In this document: positions 12,096 to 21,309 of the stretch, in pieces | How the letters are laid out: each line of letters starts with the position of its first letter | How positions within the stretch are numbered: the stretch's first letter is position 1 | Assembly: GCA_949130495.1 (NCBI GenBank) | Contig: OX422211.1 | Coordinates: forward strand, 450,909,219 to 450,973,218 | Origin: Sambucus nigra | Lineage: Eukaryota > Streptophyta > Magnoliopsida > Dipsacales > Adoxaceae | Direction: 5' to 3' | Length of the DNA: 64,000 nt | Made by a program: the position numbers and the translations under genes | Notes under the pieces: generated by a model | What the model was told of the DNA's origin: nothing | Databases searched by the model: none | What the model saw: the letters and a program-made list of their open reading frames with translations, nothing else

Positions 12096-12480
12096 AGTAA
12101 GTAGTGTTATTTTTCATATAAATTACACATATGACCCCTTTATATAGTCTTTTCATAATTATTTTTAAATATTCTTAGGATTGGGAGCAAATGGTAAGGC
12201 ATCAAGAGAGGATAAATACTTGTAGCCTACTTACATAGGGTTCTCACAATAAGGTACTTCGTCTTTAAAATATTTCCTATTTCCATTCATTTTTAAAAAT
12301 TAGTTTTAACTATAAATATTTCTTATAGGTGGTCGTAATTGTGTCAATCTTCATATGAAGTACGTCGAGCTAGATACGCGGACATTTCGTAGAGTTATAC
12401 GAGGATGTTTACTGCGAATCTATTATTGACTATCAAAAGGATAATTTTTTGGGATGTTGACCTTTTCGACTTTTTGTAAA
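12096..12480 (+). other. Helitron 3' non-coding stretch
   Basis: AT-rich sequence after the helicase stop. Small exon-like fragments with GT..AG edges appear near 12180-12250 and 12330-12420, which may be 3' UTR exons. I see no coding frame, RNA gene or repeat here. Confidence 0.4.
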
Positions 12481-12488
12481 GATTATGA

Positions 12489-12910
12489 CAAGGTTCTAAA
12501 AAATGTGAGGCGTGACCAAAGCGTGGAGGCCAAGCCTTAAGCCTTAGAAGCCTAGGCGGGCCTTGGCGTAAAAAGGCATGAAAAGGCGTTTAGGCATTTT
12601 TTAATATATTTTAATATTTTTTGACTATGACAAGGCTATTTAAAATACTAAATTGGTACATACCTTAAAAATATGTCTAAATATTTGTAAATTAAAATAA
12701 AATTTTTTAAAATACAAAAAAACAAAAAAATTGCCTCTTTTCACGCCTTACTTCTAAAAAACTCACGTTTTTTCACGCCTTACCCCCCCAAAACGCGCAT
12801 TTTTTCACCCCTTGCCCCAAAAAATGTTGACCACGCCTTGATCCACGCCTAGGGACAAAACTTGGCGTATCTAAAAAGCCTCGCGCCTAGGCGCGTTTTT
12901 TAGAACACTA
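12489..12910. mobile_element. hAT-like MITE
   Basis: The ends are inverted repeats. The left end reads CAAGGTTCTAAAAAATG. The right end, read on the minus strand, starts TAGTGTTCTAAAAAACGCG. Both run on into GGCG- and CCTAGG-rich sequence. The flanking octamers GATTATGA (12481-12488) and GCTTATGC (12911-12918) agree at six of eight positions, fitting the 8-bp target duplication of hAT elements. At 422 bp with no coding capacity it is a non-autonomous element. The interior is rich in CACGCCTTA/TAAGGCGTG-type repeats. It is nested in the Helitron's 3' region. Confidence 0.75.
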
Positions 12911-12918
12911 GCTTATGC

Positions 12919-13366
12919 TTAGAGTTACTATACATTGTTGGATGATTGCTAAGGTTTTTTTGTATAGTCTGTCTATGCTTTTTTTGTATAGTCTGGTAAT
13001 ACCATTTTTGTTATTGAAGTGTTTTTTATACCTTAAATTAGGTAGACCGTTATTTTGTTGTTATTATGTTAGTTTTTCCCAAATATTATCGTGATTTTCT
13101 CTTAAGAAGTTTGTTTTGTTCAAGCATTTGTTTCATGAATTTGGACATTTCGAATATTGTACGATTGGTTGTTACCCTAGATAGTCCAATACGAAGGAGA
13201 CTATGCCTATTTTTTTGGAATTCACACATTGTTAATTCGAGTGATGAATTTAAACTATCTGAACGTTGTTGGACTATTTGTTATTTGTTAAGCAGGGTGG
13301 TTAGTCATATAAACAAATCAGATTATGACCAATTTTTTTAAAATTGCAATTTATTTTCTTAGCAAA
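12919..13366 (+). other. Helitron 3' non-coding stretch after the MITE
   Basis: AT-rich sequence with one short local duplication of TTTTTTGTATAGTCTG (about 12956-12994). A 91-codon frame at 13066-13341 has no recognisable domain and a composition like its surroundings, so I do not call it a gene. Confidence 0.4.
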
Positions 13367-13489
13367 CGATTTTTTTTTGCCTTTTTACGATTATCAGCGT
13401 GCCTTCAGGCACAGGCATACCCTAGTATATATACTAGGGTATGCCCGTTCCTGAAGGCACGCTGATAATCGTAAAAAGGAAAAAAATCG
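13367..13489. repeat. 123-bp near-perfect inverted repeat centred at 13429/13430
   Basis: The left arm (13367-13429) and right arm (13430-13489) are reverse complements except for a few substitutions and small indels in the A/T runs. The centre, CCTAGTATATATACTAGG, is a perfect 18-bp palindrome. Each arm on its own is a Helitron 3' end (CGATTATCAGCGTGCCTTCAGG.. to CCCTAG). The structure is therefore two Helitron tails facing each other across TATATA. In the right-hand copy the hairpin is weakened (AGGAAC instead of AGGCAC). Confidence 0.9.
13399..13425 (+). repeat. Helitron 3' terminus: hairpin plus CTAG
   Basis: GTGCCT (13399-13404), a two-base loop TC, and AGGCAC (13407-13412) form a perfect six-pair stem. 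Nine bases later comes CTAG (13422-13425), followed by T. A short hairpin about ten bases before a CTRR end, with insertion before T, is the established signature of a Helitron 3' end. Orientation agrees with the Rep-helicase frame upstream. Confidence 0.85.
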
Positions 13490-14742
13490 TATTTTATAAT
13501 GATTTACCTCTAGTGCTATCACAGGAGGTTGCGCGATGTGGGCGAATACCCCTAGCTTGAGGAGTAGGGAGAGTATAATCCCTAGGTCATAGCGTCTAAT
13601 AGAAGTGAGGCATGAGAGATGATTTTCTTCACACTCGGGGAAATATGATCGCCTCCACTACGCTTATATTTTTATGTTCCGACTCGATGGTATTTAGCTA
13701 TCTCGAGAATCCAGGTAGGACTAAGTTGACCTGGGATGATAGCACTTTAGAGAAACATCCAGTGACTTACTACTCAGGAGGATGAATTTATATTTATACG
13801 ACATATGTGTGAATGTTGTAATATAGTTCAACGTATATAATGGAGTAAATGATTTTATGCGGGTAAAATACATGAAGTGAACTGTATTAATTATATATAA
13901 CTCGTGAGAATGTTATATGGTCTTCAATGAAAATTGATTAGTTAAGTTAATGTGTTAAATAACTTAAAAATCATATATTAAAGATACTCGGGCTAGAGTA
14001 GTATGACAGGAAGGAGTTATAACAAGAACTAGTTATGGGATAAATGACTAGGTGGGGTATAAAGAAAGCGTTAAGTGTGCACAATAGTTGAGGGGTGAAT
14101 GGGTTCTCAAGGGAGTGCGACACTATCTTAAATATGAAGAGCATTCATGCATTTTAAATTACTGCAATTTAATCACTTGCTAAATATTTTCAAAATATTT
14201 TGGTTTCTGACCCTTGTTGTCAAATATTTTAAAAAACCTTTTAGGTCTCCAGCCACAGGGATGCCAGACTTGATTCTATTCTAGGGTTACACAGTTGTGG
14301 CATACGTGGATATTGCATGAGTTGGAGTAGCAGCCTCTTTCATTTATTCCTAGTTTAGTAATTCTATCTCTGTTTTATTTCGAGCATGTTTCTCATAACA
14401 TTAATTCAGATTATTTCAGTTTAGATTGTATGGGATTTATTAATTATCTGTCAGATTTATTTGGTTTGGATTTTAGCCGTTGGTTAACTCGACAAGACCA
14501 TAATTCAGTTTTTTGATGGGATGTTTAGACTCTATTATTATGTTATGGTTCTATTTAGTTTTCTATTGTACTTAATGGCTTGGTTATTAATAGATAAATT
14601 TTTGACACCGACTTAATTAACTAATAAGTGGATAGTAATTAATAAGGTTTTTTGACAGTGATGCTAAGAATAAACCAGATGAAAATCCTATTTTAATTTA
14701 ATAAAGGACTAATCACTCGGTATTTAATTAGGTGGGGTGTCA
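13490..14742 (+). mobile_element. Probable 3' portion of the Tekay-like LTR
   Basis: No coding domain is recognisable. The stretch ends GGTGGGGTGTCA at 14742, the kind of end expected for an LTR that starts TGTAACACC, and element C sequence begins at the next base. The reading is that the Helitron split this LTR and that this is its right-hand part. I cannot prove continuity because the other LTR of the element is outside the window. A faint frame with LTWDDSTLEKHP near 13720 resembles gypsy integrase tails but is too short to call. Confidence 0.5.
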
Positions 14743-15166
14743 TAATAAATTTCCCAGCAGCATAGTTTACAAGGATGACAATTTGAATCTAGAAATGTTG
14801 TTGAGATTTCTTTAGACAAGAGTGTTTTTTGTGAGATCTATATGATGTGATTATTCTTTTTGCCTCCATTAACGCCACTCTTAATCCTTTATTGTGCCTT
14901 GAGGTTACTGCCTTGCCAATATTGCACTGAGGGTGCTTGTTCCTTCTCTCCCTGACTAGGTTCTTGCGGGTCTCCTCCATTCATTGTGCTTTCAAAGCAT
15001 TTATGTTGTAAAAGACTTCATTTAATACAAGCTTGAGTATTGAATATTGTTTGTCTTTGACTTACATTTGTTTTCACTTCTCATTATTCCTTAACACTAA
15101 TCGCAATCTTGATTATGGTTACTCCTCGCTTAACACTACTCATATTTTAAGAACTCACATCTTACA
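14743..15166 (+). mobile_element. Element C 5' LTR, 3' remnant
   Basis: From AATAAATTTCCCAGCAGCAT to TTAAGAACTCACATCTTACA this aligns closely with the 3' LTR at 55072-55492, sharing phrases such as TTGTGCCTTGAGGTTACT and GAGTATTGAATATTGTTTGT. It begins near the place corresponding to the TATA box of the 3' copy (CATATAAATACCCAAGC). All upstream promoter sequence is absent. The end at CA is followed by the primer site. Confidence 0.85.
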
Positions 15167-15168
15167 TT

Positions 15169-15181
15169 TGGCGACTCTGCT
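15169..15181 (+). promoter_or_regulatory. Primer binding site of element C
   Basis: TGGCGACTCTGCT lies three bases after the LTR end. TGGCG-type sites here are complementary to a tRNA 3' end and are usual for Tat elements. I do not assign the tRNA with confidence. Confidence 0.75.
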
Positions 15182-15434
15182 AAGGAGGTATTCTCCTTAG
15201 AAATATGACGAATGATAATATTACTAAGATCATAGATTTTGATACTTTACAACGTCAGGAAGAAGCAGACCTCAGTGCCTTGCTATAAGGGGTGAGAATG
15301 GCATGAGCAAATCCTAGCTCATCTGCTACAAATATGACTGGCATGGATGGCATGGCAACTGAAATAGGCCCAGCTTAAATGGCAGGTTTAATGAGTTTTT
15401 TCTCTTAGTTTATATAAACTCTAGGCTCTCAGGG

Positions 15435-16350
15435 GTGTTAGGAGTCACTGGTGGACCAATCTCTTTTACCACACCACCAGCAGTACTAGTAGTTCCCTCT
15501 ATCACAAGAGGAGTCATTCCAGCTACTATCATCAACATCACTACTCCCACTGCACCGTCAATCATTACCCCCAATGTCGTTGGAGTAACTGCACATGCTA
15601 TGGTTGCTACTATCACTACACCATCGACAATCGTTAACATGGGGGGCCTCATACCCGCCTCGTTATCAACACTTCCCATGGTAGCTCCAGTGCAAACTAG
15701 ATCTCTTTCACCTAGTGTGGATGGAATGAATAAAGAGTTACTGAAGTTAATAGTGGTAACTAAAGATGGTGGAGAGGACTCCTCAGTTTACGACGACTTC
15801 CATACTCCATATCCAAAGGATTACAATAATGATCCCTACTCAGTAGGGTATATTCCACCAATTTTTAAAAAGTACACAGAAAAGGGGGGAACCCCAAAGA
15901 AGAGTCTTAGGGCCCACTACAATGACAAAAGGATGAGGTTGAGAGAGTTTTCAAAATATCTAACTAAAAAATCTTATACTAGGTACTCGTACTTGATGCC
16001 CGAGAGTGTGGCTTCCTGGGATGACTTGCACGTGTTGTTTGTGCAAAAGCTCTTCTTGGAAAAATATGAGTTCACCCTCACGCAGCTAGTCTAGGAAAAG
16101 AAGAAGTCCAACGAGAAGGCTATATACTATATCAGAAGGTTTTGTGAGCGTTCTCTAGATATGAGGTAGAAAACGCGAGAAAGTAAACTTTTGCAAGTTT
16201 GTGCCGAAGGGTTGTTGCCCGAATACGTATGCCATCTCATTATTGAAATGTGAGAGGGCACACTTGCTGCATTCCTAAAGTCGACGATGAATATCACCAT
16301 AGTGGTAAAACCTTCACCACTTACTCCCGCCTTAGTAGGTTTATTTCTTA
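15435..16350 (+). pseudogene. Element C Gag (capsid region)
   Basis: The first ORF (15435-16094) opens with a Thr/Val/Ile/Pro-rich tract of low complexity. The retrotransposon gag domain follows: KKSLRAHYNDKRMRLREFSK, then SYLMPESVASWDDLHVLFVQ. It continues past a stop at 16092 with EKAIYYIRRFCERSLDMR and, in the same region, LLQVCAEGLLPEYVCHLII. The Trp-Asp/Glu-x-Leu core and the trailing arginine helix are typical of Ty3/gypsy capsids. Several stops break it. It lies directly downstream of the primer site, as expected. Confidence 0.8.
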
Positions 16351-16429
16351 GACCATCAGTTATTTCGAGGAGGGTAGTACCACCTAGGGTAAACTACATA
16401 AACCATGGAGATATAGAATAGGAAGGTCG

Positions 16430-17169
16430 AGGCTAAGGAAAAAGAAATAGGGGCAATAAGAGAAGGTTTGATAGCCAAGATGATCCTCCTCAGCTATCTT
16501 GTACACTCGAACAAGAGCTATACACCTATGACCACATGGTATGCATTAGATGTGCAGGCTAGTCAATGGTAGTACAACATAGGCATCTTGAGAGGATATA
16601 AGTAAACCAAACTTATGTATATTTCACAATAAATTAGTCCACCCAAGTAAGTTATGTATCTCGTTGAGAAGGTTGATCGACCACCACATCAAGAAAGGGG
16701 ACATTCAATTTACCCAAGCCAATGTAAACGAAAATCCTTTGTCAACTCATGGGGCATATATGTCTAGTGCCTTCGATGAGGAATCATAATGGCTGATGAG
16801 GAACCATTGGTATTTTAATGAAGATTTGATGAATCACTAAAGGAATGCACATTTGGAATATCCCAATTGACATTGGGGGATGAAGTAAAAGATGAAGCAA
16901 ACCCCATTGAAGACTTGAGCAGGCAAATGGAAGCTTTCTCCTTAAAAAAAGGGAACGAAGTGATAGCGTATGATCAATCTGGGTACAAATATGTGGAAGA
17001 GGTGTTTGAGCTTGAGGAAGATCAGGTTAACCCCTGGATAGAGTGTTTCGAAGTTGCACAGTTAGAAAAGTTTGGTTGGTTCTTCGATCAAGTTGGTCTA
17101 CCTGAGTACTCACGGCTAGAGGTAACTCGAACCATCTTAGAGATTGCAAAAACATGGCTCCAAACTTGA
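16430..17169 (+). pseudogene. Element C Gag C-terminal region
   Basis: Fragments across frames resemble the segment after the capsid in Tat elements of this type: KKGDIQFTQANVNENPLSTH near 16690-16750, then an acidic tract with YDQSGYKYVEEVF and FELEEDQVNPWIECFEVAQL in the ORF 16867-17169. I see no intact zinc knuckle. The assignment rests on resemblance and position between capsid and protease-like sequence. Confidence 0.55.
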
Positions 17170-17229
17170 AGTGGAAAGGGCCTATGGCCAATTTGGTAAG
17201 AAGGTACCTTTAATAGGTGACGTTCAAAG

Positions 17230-17893
17230 AAGATGATTGATCCGTCAGATATCCTCATAATAGACCCCTTTACGTTACAGTTAGTGTGAATGGTTTCATA
17301 TTTAATTATGTTTTACTATATGGGGGAGATTCCATCAATATCACGCCCATTGGGATCTTTTATGCATGTGGTTTGTTAGAGACAAGGATTGTACATAATC
17401 CGTTGTCTATCTCAGGGTATGATAATTAATCCTCGAAGTCCATCAGATATGTTATTATGGGGGTCATAATGGGGAATATCACCTCCCACATTAAGGTCCA
17501 CGTAATGAGGTGCGGATCATCATACCAGCTACAAGTAAGAAGGGTATGGATGCACAACCATGGGTCGGTGCCTTCTACGTATCATCAATGCCTAAGGCAA
17601 ATGTCAAGGGGAAGGATATAGTCATTTATGCATCCAAGAAGTCGTTCACATGGGAGGAAGCTCATTTGGTAGATGTTTCTTTCTCTATAGCGTTGGTAAA
17701 AGAAGTTATATTACTCATAAGGTACACTGGGGGAATTAGAGTTCCTAGCACTCACGAGAAGGCATATGCATTTTCCCGACCAGTGGTAGCGTACGAGGTG
17801 GAAGATATTATTAAGGAGGTAATAAGGGCCCTTAGTTTTTATAGACAACTACATGATCGGATGACTCCCCACATAGATCCAATTGAACATTAA
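17230..17893 (+). pseudogene. Element C protease-like region and linker
   Basis: In one frame, VNGFIFNYVLLYGGDSINIT (about 17285-17345) occupies the place of the aspartic protease loop, where LVDGGSS-like sequence is expected. Here the catalytic Asp position appears to be Tyr. The ORF at 17510-17893 then reads ..AQPWVGAFYVSSMPKANVK, matching the segment that follows the protease in relatives (RPW.H..GAV.S..HQ..KF). Stops occur at several places. Function is inferred from order and partial motif only. Confidence 0.5.
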
Positions 17894-18119
17894 ATCCAGC
17901 AAAAAAGTGTTTCTAGCAGGTTCTCCCCGAGAGAATTAGAGGAAAATTTACAAAAGGTCGCATAGGGAAGAAAACCCTCACCAGTACAAAAGAGTGGGTT
18001 TTCCTGATGACAAGATCATTTACAAGATCTTAATGTGTGAGATGGGAAGCTAAAAGCCTGGATGGTGAGGATGACCGGATATATGAATTTTTTTGGTAGA
18101 TAACTAAGGGAAGTGTTTG

Positions 18120-18570
18120 GTGATCGAAAATTTCAATATCCAAGAGTTCGTAGATGAAGTGGAAGAAGAGACGGAATGTATAAAAGATAGGCTAAGAACA
18201 CAATTGCAAGAGATGGAAAAGATAGATTTGGCAGAGGAATGTGATGCTCCTTGGCTAATTTTCATCTCGAAGGACCTTTAAGATACCTCGAAGGAAGGGT
18301 TGGTTGAACTTCTTTAAGAGTTCAAAGAGGTTTTTATTTGGAAATACTAGGAATTGAAAAGGAGGTGAGATGCCACAAGTTGAATATGTTACCTTTAGCT
18401 ATCCCGATGAAGTAAGATACTCGAACATACAAAGTTAACCTTGATATAAAGATCAAGGAAGAAGTACATAGGTTTTTAACAATATGTTTTATTATTCCTA
18501 TCCAACATCTTATTTGGTTATCCATCATTGTGCCCATAAGGAAGAAATACAAAAGACAAACTAAGTCTTC
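18120..18570 (+). pseudogene. Element C reverse transcriptase, N-terminal stub
   Basis: Segments match the start of a gypsy RT: GLVELL.EFKEVFIW near 18300-18345 and KIKEEVHRFLTICFIIPIQH with WLSIIVPIRKK near 18440-18550. Immediately after this, where the VDYRDLN and YVDD motifs should follow, the sequence changes and within about 100 bases becomes integrase. The catalytic RT core and both RNase H domains are missing, so this is a large internal deletion rather than scattered decay. Confidence 0.7.
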
Positions 18571-18674
18571 TTCTTGAAACTGTCTGATTGGAAGGAGCCA
18601 TATGTTGACATTTTAGTAAATGGGGTTATGCCGGCAAATAAAGATGATGCTACAAGGATAAAGCGATGAATATC

Positions 18675-19778
18675 CAGCTACCATTTTCAAGATGGGTAGC
18701 TCTATCGAAGAGGTTATCGTGATAGACCTCTGACTTGCATCAGGTTAAAAGAATCAAATGAGGTACTCAAGTATGCTCATGAGCCAGGTCTTATTAATGG
18801 AGAAAAACTCTATGATCAACTTATGATTTTGGGGTATTTTTAGCATACTATAGAGAAAGACTTTACAGAGTTTGTTCAAAAATGTAAGGCATGGCAGCTT
18901 CATGGAAATATGATTCATTCTCCTTCGGTGGGCTTGTATTCTCCATCTACCCCTTTCCCATTCCACACATGGGTGTTCCATCTAGTAAGGGAAATAAATC
19001 CATTTTCGAGGGGTAAGATCTGGATACTTGTTTCCACAGAATGTTTGACTGAGTGGGCAGAGGCTATACCATTGAAGAAAGACACATCTGGGGTTATTTC
19101 TCAATTTATCAAGGAACAAATCATTTTTCGATTTGGCATCCCAGATGTATTCCTATCACATAATGGCATCCTATTTGTGAATAGTGACGTAAGGTTGCTC
19201 ATAAAAAAATACTCAATTATTCATCATAAATCGACCGTGGCTTCCCAAAGTGTAATGGGCAGGTACAAGCTACCAACAAGACTTTGGTAAATATCCTAGC
19301 AAAGATGATGGAAGATTTTACAAGGACATGGGATGATAAAACACCATAGGTTTTTTGGGCTTACTAACAACTAAGAGGAAACCTATATGCTACACTTATT
19401 TTTTCTTAGTTTTTGGCGCCAAAGCAGTCCTTCTAGTTGAGTTAAAGGTACCTTATGCATGATATAACTTGTGAAGCGTGATTCTTCCCAACATTATTAG
19501 AGGAACATATAGAAAATAGAAAGAGGGAACTTTAAGATGTATAGAAAAAAGTTGCCCAGATCGTACGACCAACTAGTAAAGCCAAGAAAGTTTCAAGAAG
19601 GAGACTTAGTTTCTAAGGCTTGTACGAGGCACATTCGAGGTCTCTCACTACCCAAGTTTAAAGAAAATTGGGAAGGACTGTTCATTGTTTGAAAATCAGA
19701 CGACTCCGGTTATTGTGAGATCTCGTAGGCTGAAGATGATGTTACATTCAAGTTTAATAACAAGTGGCTCAAGATTTA
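18675..19778 (+). pseudogene. Element C integrase
   Basis: The N-terminal zinc-binding region is readable in one frame from YRRGYRDRPLTCIRL to FVQKCKAWQLHGNMIH, a match to Tat integrases (..RRCDACQLHAN.IH). The core follows in the ORF 18910-19290. All three catalytic residues of DDE appear replaced: the first Asp by His (WVFHLVREI), the second Asp by His (LSHNGILF), and the Glu by Gln (NGQVQATNK, near 19255-19281, one frame over). A C-terminal barrel-like tail runs to about 19778. Confidence 0.8.
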
Positions 19779-19779
19779 C

Positions 19780-20230
19780 AATCTGTAACAATGCTTGTTA
19801 GTTTATCTTTGCTTCGCTTAGCTTTTCCCTATTTTAATTATTGTATCCATTACAAGTTGTTTGAGAGGGTGTTCTCGCAACTTAGCATGTGTTTAGGCTT
19901 TTATTATAATACAATGATGTTATTTGATGAAATAGATCAAGTTTGTTTTATTAAACACGCACATATAAAGTACAAGTAAGAAAAGTGGGGAAATAGTTCT
20001 ATCCAATTCATCAAAAGAGCAAAATACAAGAAGGAAAGGTCTGCGTCCTGAGACCTACTACCTCCACATAAATAAAATCAAAAAAAATATAAAGATCCTA
20101 ATAATCTATTGGATCGTCGATACAAACCAAATGTTAGTAGAATTAAGCAACCGATAATGGTGGTGAGGCAATATAATCTCCAAGGAAGTCTGTTCATTGA
20201 TCAATCAGCTATGTTTTTCTCATGACGTTC
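19780..20230 (+). other. Element C sequence after pol
   Basis: AT-rich sequence between the integrase end and the element A insertion. I see no domain. A 71-codon frame at 19764-19979 is a continuation of the integrase-end reading and not a separate gene. Element C resumes after A at 42101. Confidence 0.45.
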
Positions 20231-20235
20231 CATTT
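20231..20235. repeat. Target site duplication of element A, left copy (CATTT)
   Basis: CATTT immediately precedes the LTR start TGATAT. The identical CATTT at 42096-42100 immediately follows the end of the right LTR. A perfect 5-bp duplication is what Ty3/gypsy integration makes, so this proves the outer limits of element A. Confidence 0.93.
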
Positions 20236-21137
20236 TGATATACCCAAAGTGCACCCTCTTGCCTAGAGCAACCAACCTAGGCTAACCTCATCGCCGAGGT
20301 GACCAAAGCCTGTCAACCACGTCACTCAGAAGGTCGTCCCCAGCCGACATTGCAACTATCTCGTACACCAACCTCGGTTGGGCATTAGCTGAGGACACAA
20401 ACGACTCATGGGTTCCGACCTAGGCAGACGTTACAAAATCATCAGCCGATATTGATAATGTTACATAGGATTAATCATCGTGCAATATCATCATCGGCCC
20501 AAGACGACGTTACTACCTAACCTCGCCTAGCCTTAATGGCCGAGGTCCTTATGAATAACCTTGGAGCAAAGCAACAGTTGAACTTCACCAACCTCGTACT
20601 CTGCCAGGCCGAGGTTACACCAATCAAAGAACTCCGAGCATCTACAAGCACATACATAGTTTGGTACACGTGGACAAATCTGTTATAACTGAATCATTCA
20701 CTCCACATGAGGGAATATTGAGGTCATTATTGTTTACTTAAGAATAGTCAGGTGTCATCCTTATACTGGTTGGATCTTCATGTACATGCTCATTGCATGC
20801 TTAGGGGGCACATTACACCCCCTAAACACTATATATAGAGGTGATCCTCTACCTTATAGATGATCCAAAAATATAAACCCTAGACAAAACTCTATTGCAT
20901 TTACAGTAGAGAGCGAAAGAGGAGTGATTGTATTACTAAGGACATTAGAGCCTCATTTGATAGTGATATTTACACTCACTTGCACAGTTAACATAGGAAA
21001 TTTCCGAACCATTTATATTACTGTGTGCATCCCCTTCTCCTCATCTCTTACTATATATATACTCTTGTGCTGCCATCTTTATCACTTGTCTGAGCTTATT
21101 AACACCTTATATGGTGGTGTTATTTCTGCCATCATCA
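20236..21137 (+). mobile_element. Element A 5' LTR
   Basis: 902 bp, TGATAT..CATCATCA. The U3 part is studded with ACCTCGG/CCGAGGT motifs in both orientations (for example 20298-20303 and 20577-20626). A TATA box, TATATATAG, lies at 20830-20838. Compared by eye, most positions agree with the 3' LTR at 41214-42095, with scattered substitutions and a few indels, indicating an old insertion. Confidence 0.92.
20830..20838 (+). promoter_or_regulatory. TATA box of element A 5' LTR
   Basis: TATATATAG is preserved at the equivalent place in the 3' LTR (41788-41796) and, on the minus strand, in the LTR of element B (30591-30599), each followed by AGGT.ATCC. Conservation in three copies supports a promoter role. 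Confidence 0.75.
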
Positions 21138-21140
21138 TTT

Positions 21141-21160
21141 TGGCGCTGTCTGTGGGAACG
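21141..21160 (+). promoter_or_regulatory. Primer binding site of element A
   Basis: TGGCGCTGTCTGTGGGAACG follows the LTR end after three Ts. This is the common primer-site sequence of Tat-type elements. Element E has a decayed version at 57774-57792. Confidence 0.85.
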
Positions 21161-21309
21161 AGAAGATTCATCTCTTCCTGTCCTAGCTTAACCTCACCGG
21201 AGACTCTCGTGGTGAATAAGGCCTCACCCTTCGTGTGAAGCTATTTCACCATTGAAAGTGGTCCTTTAAGGTATTTAAGCTTTATCGTATCTTCATTACA
21301 AGCTCTTTA

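Larger units (their letters stand above)
4684..13425 (+). mobile_element. RepHel-type Helitron (decayed); left end unresolved
   Basis: Helitrons are rolling-circle transposons whose protein joins an HUH-Rep nuclease to a Pif1-like helicase. Here the Rep part (HMH at 9319-9327, a tyrosine motif at 9724-9753) precedes helicase motifs (10762-12018) on the plus strand. The 3' end fits the Helitron rule: a hairpin at 13399-13412, nine bases, then CTAG at 13422-13425 followed by T. I could not find a convincing 5' TC end; it may lie as far left as about 2640. The coding region has stops and frame changes, so the copy cannot be autonomous. It appears to sit inside the Tekay-like LTR. Confidence 0.85.

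Noticed and set aside
13066..13341. 91-codon frame near the Helitron end
   Set aside because: Base composition equals the surroundings, no motif, no relation to Helitron accessory proteins that I can see.
13690..13785. Second chromodomain tail (LTWDDSTLEKHP) that would mark another gypsy element
   Set aside because: Only about a dozen residues resemble the motif, with no integrase before it; not enough to call.
15410..15679. Minus-strand hydrophobic 89-codon frame that could suggest a membrane protein
   Set aside because: It is the complement of the Thr/Val-rich low-complexity start of element C Gag.
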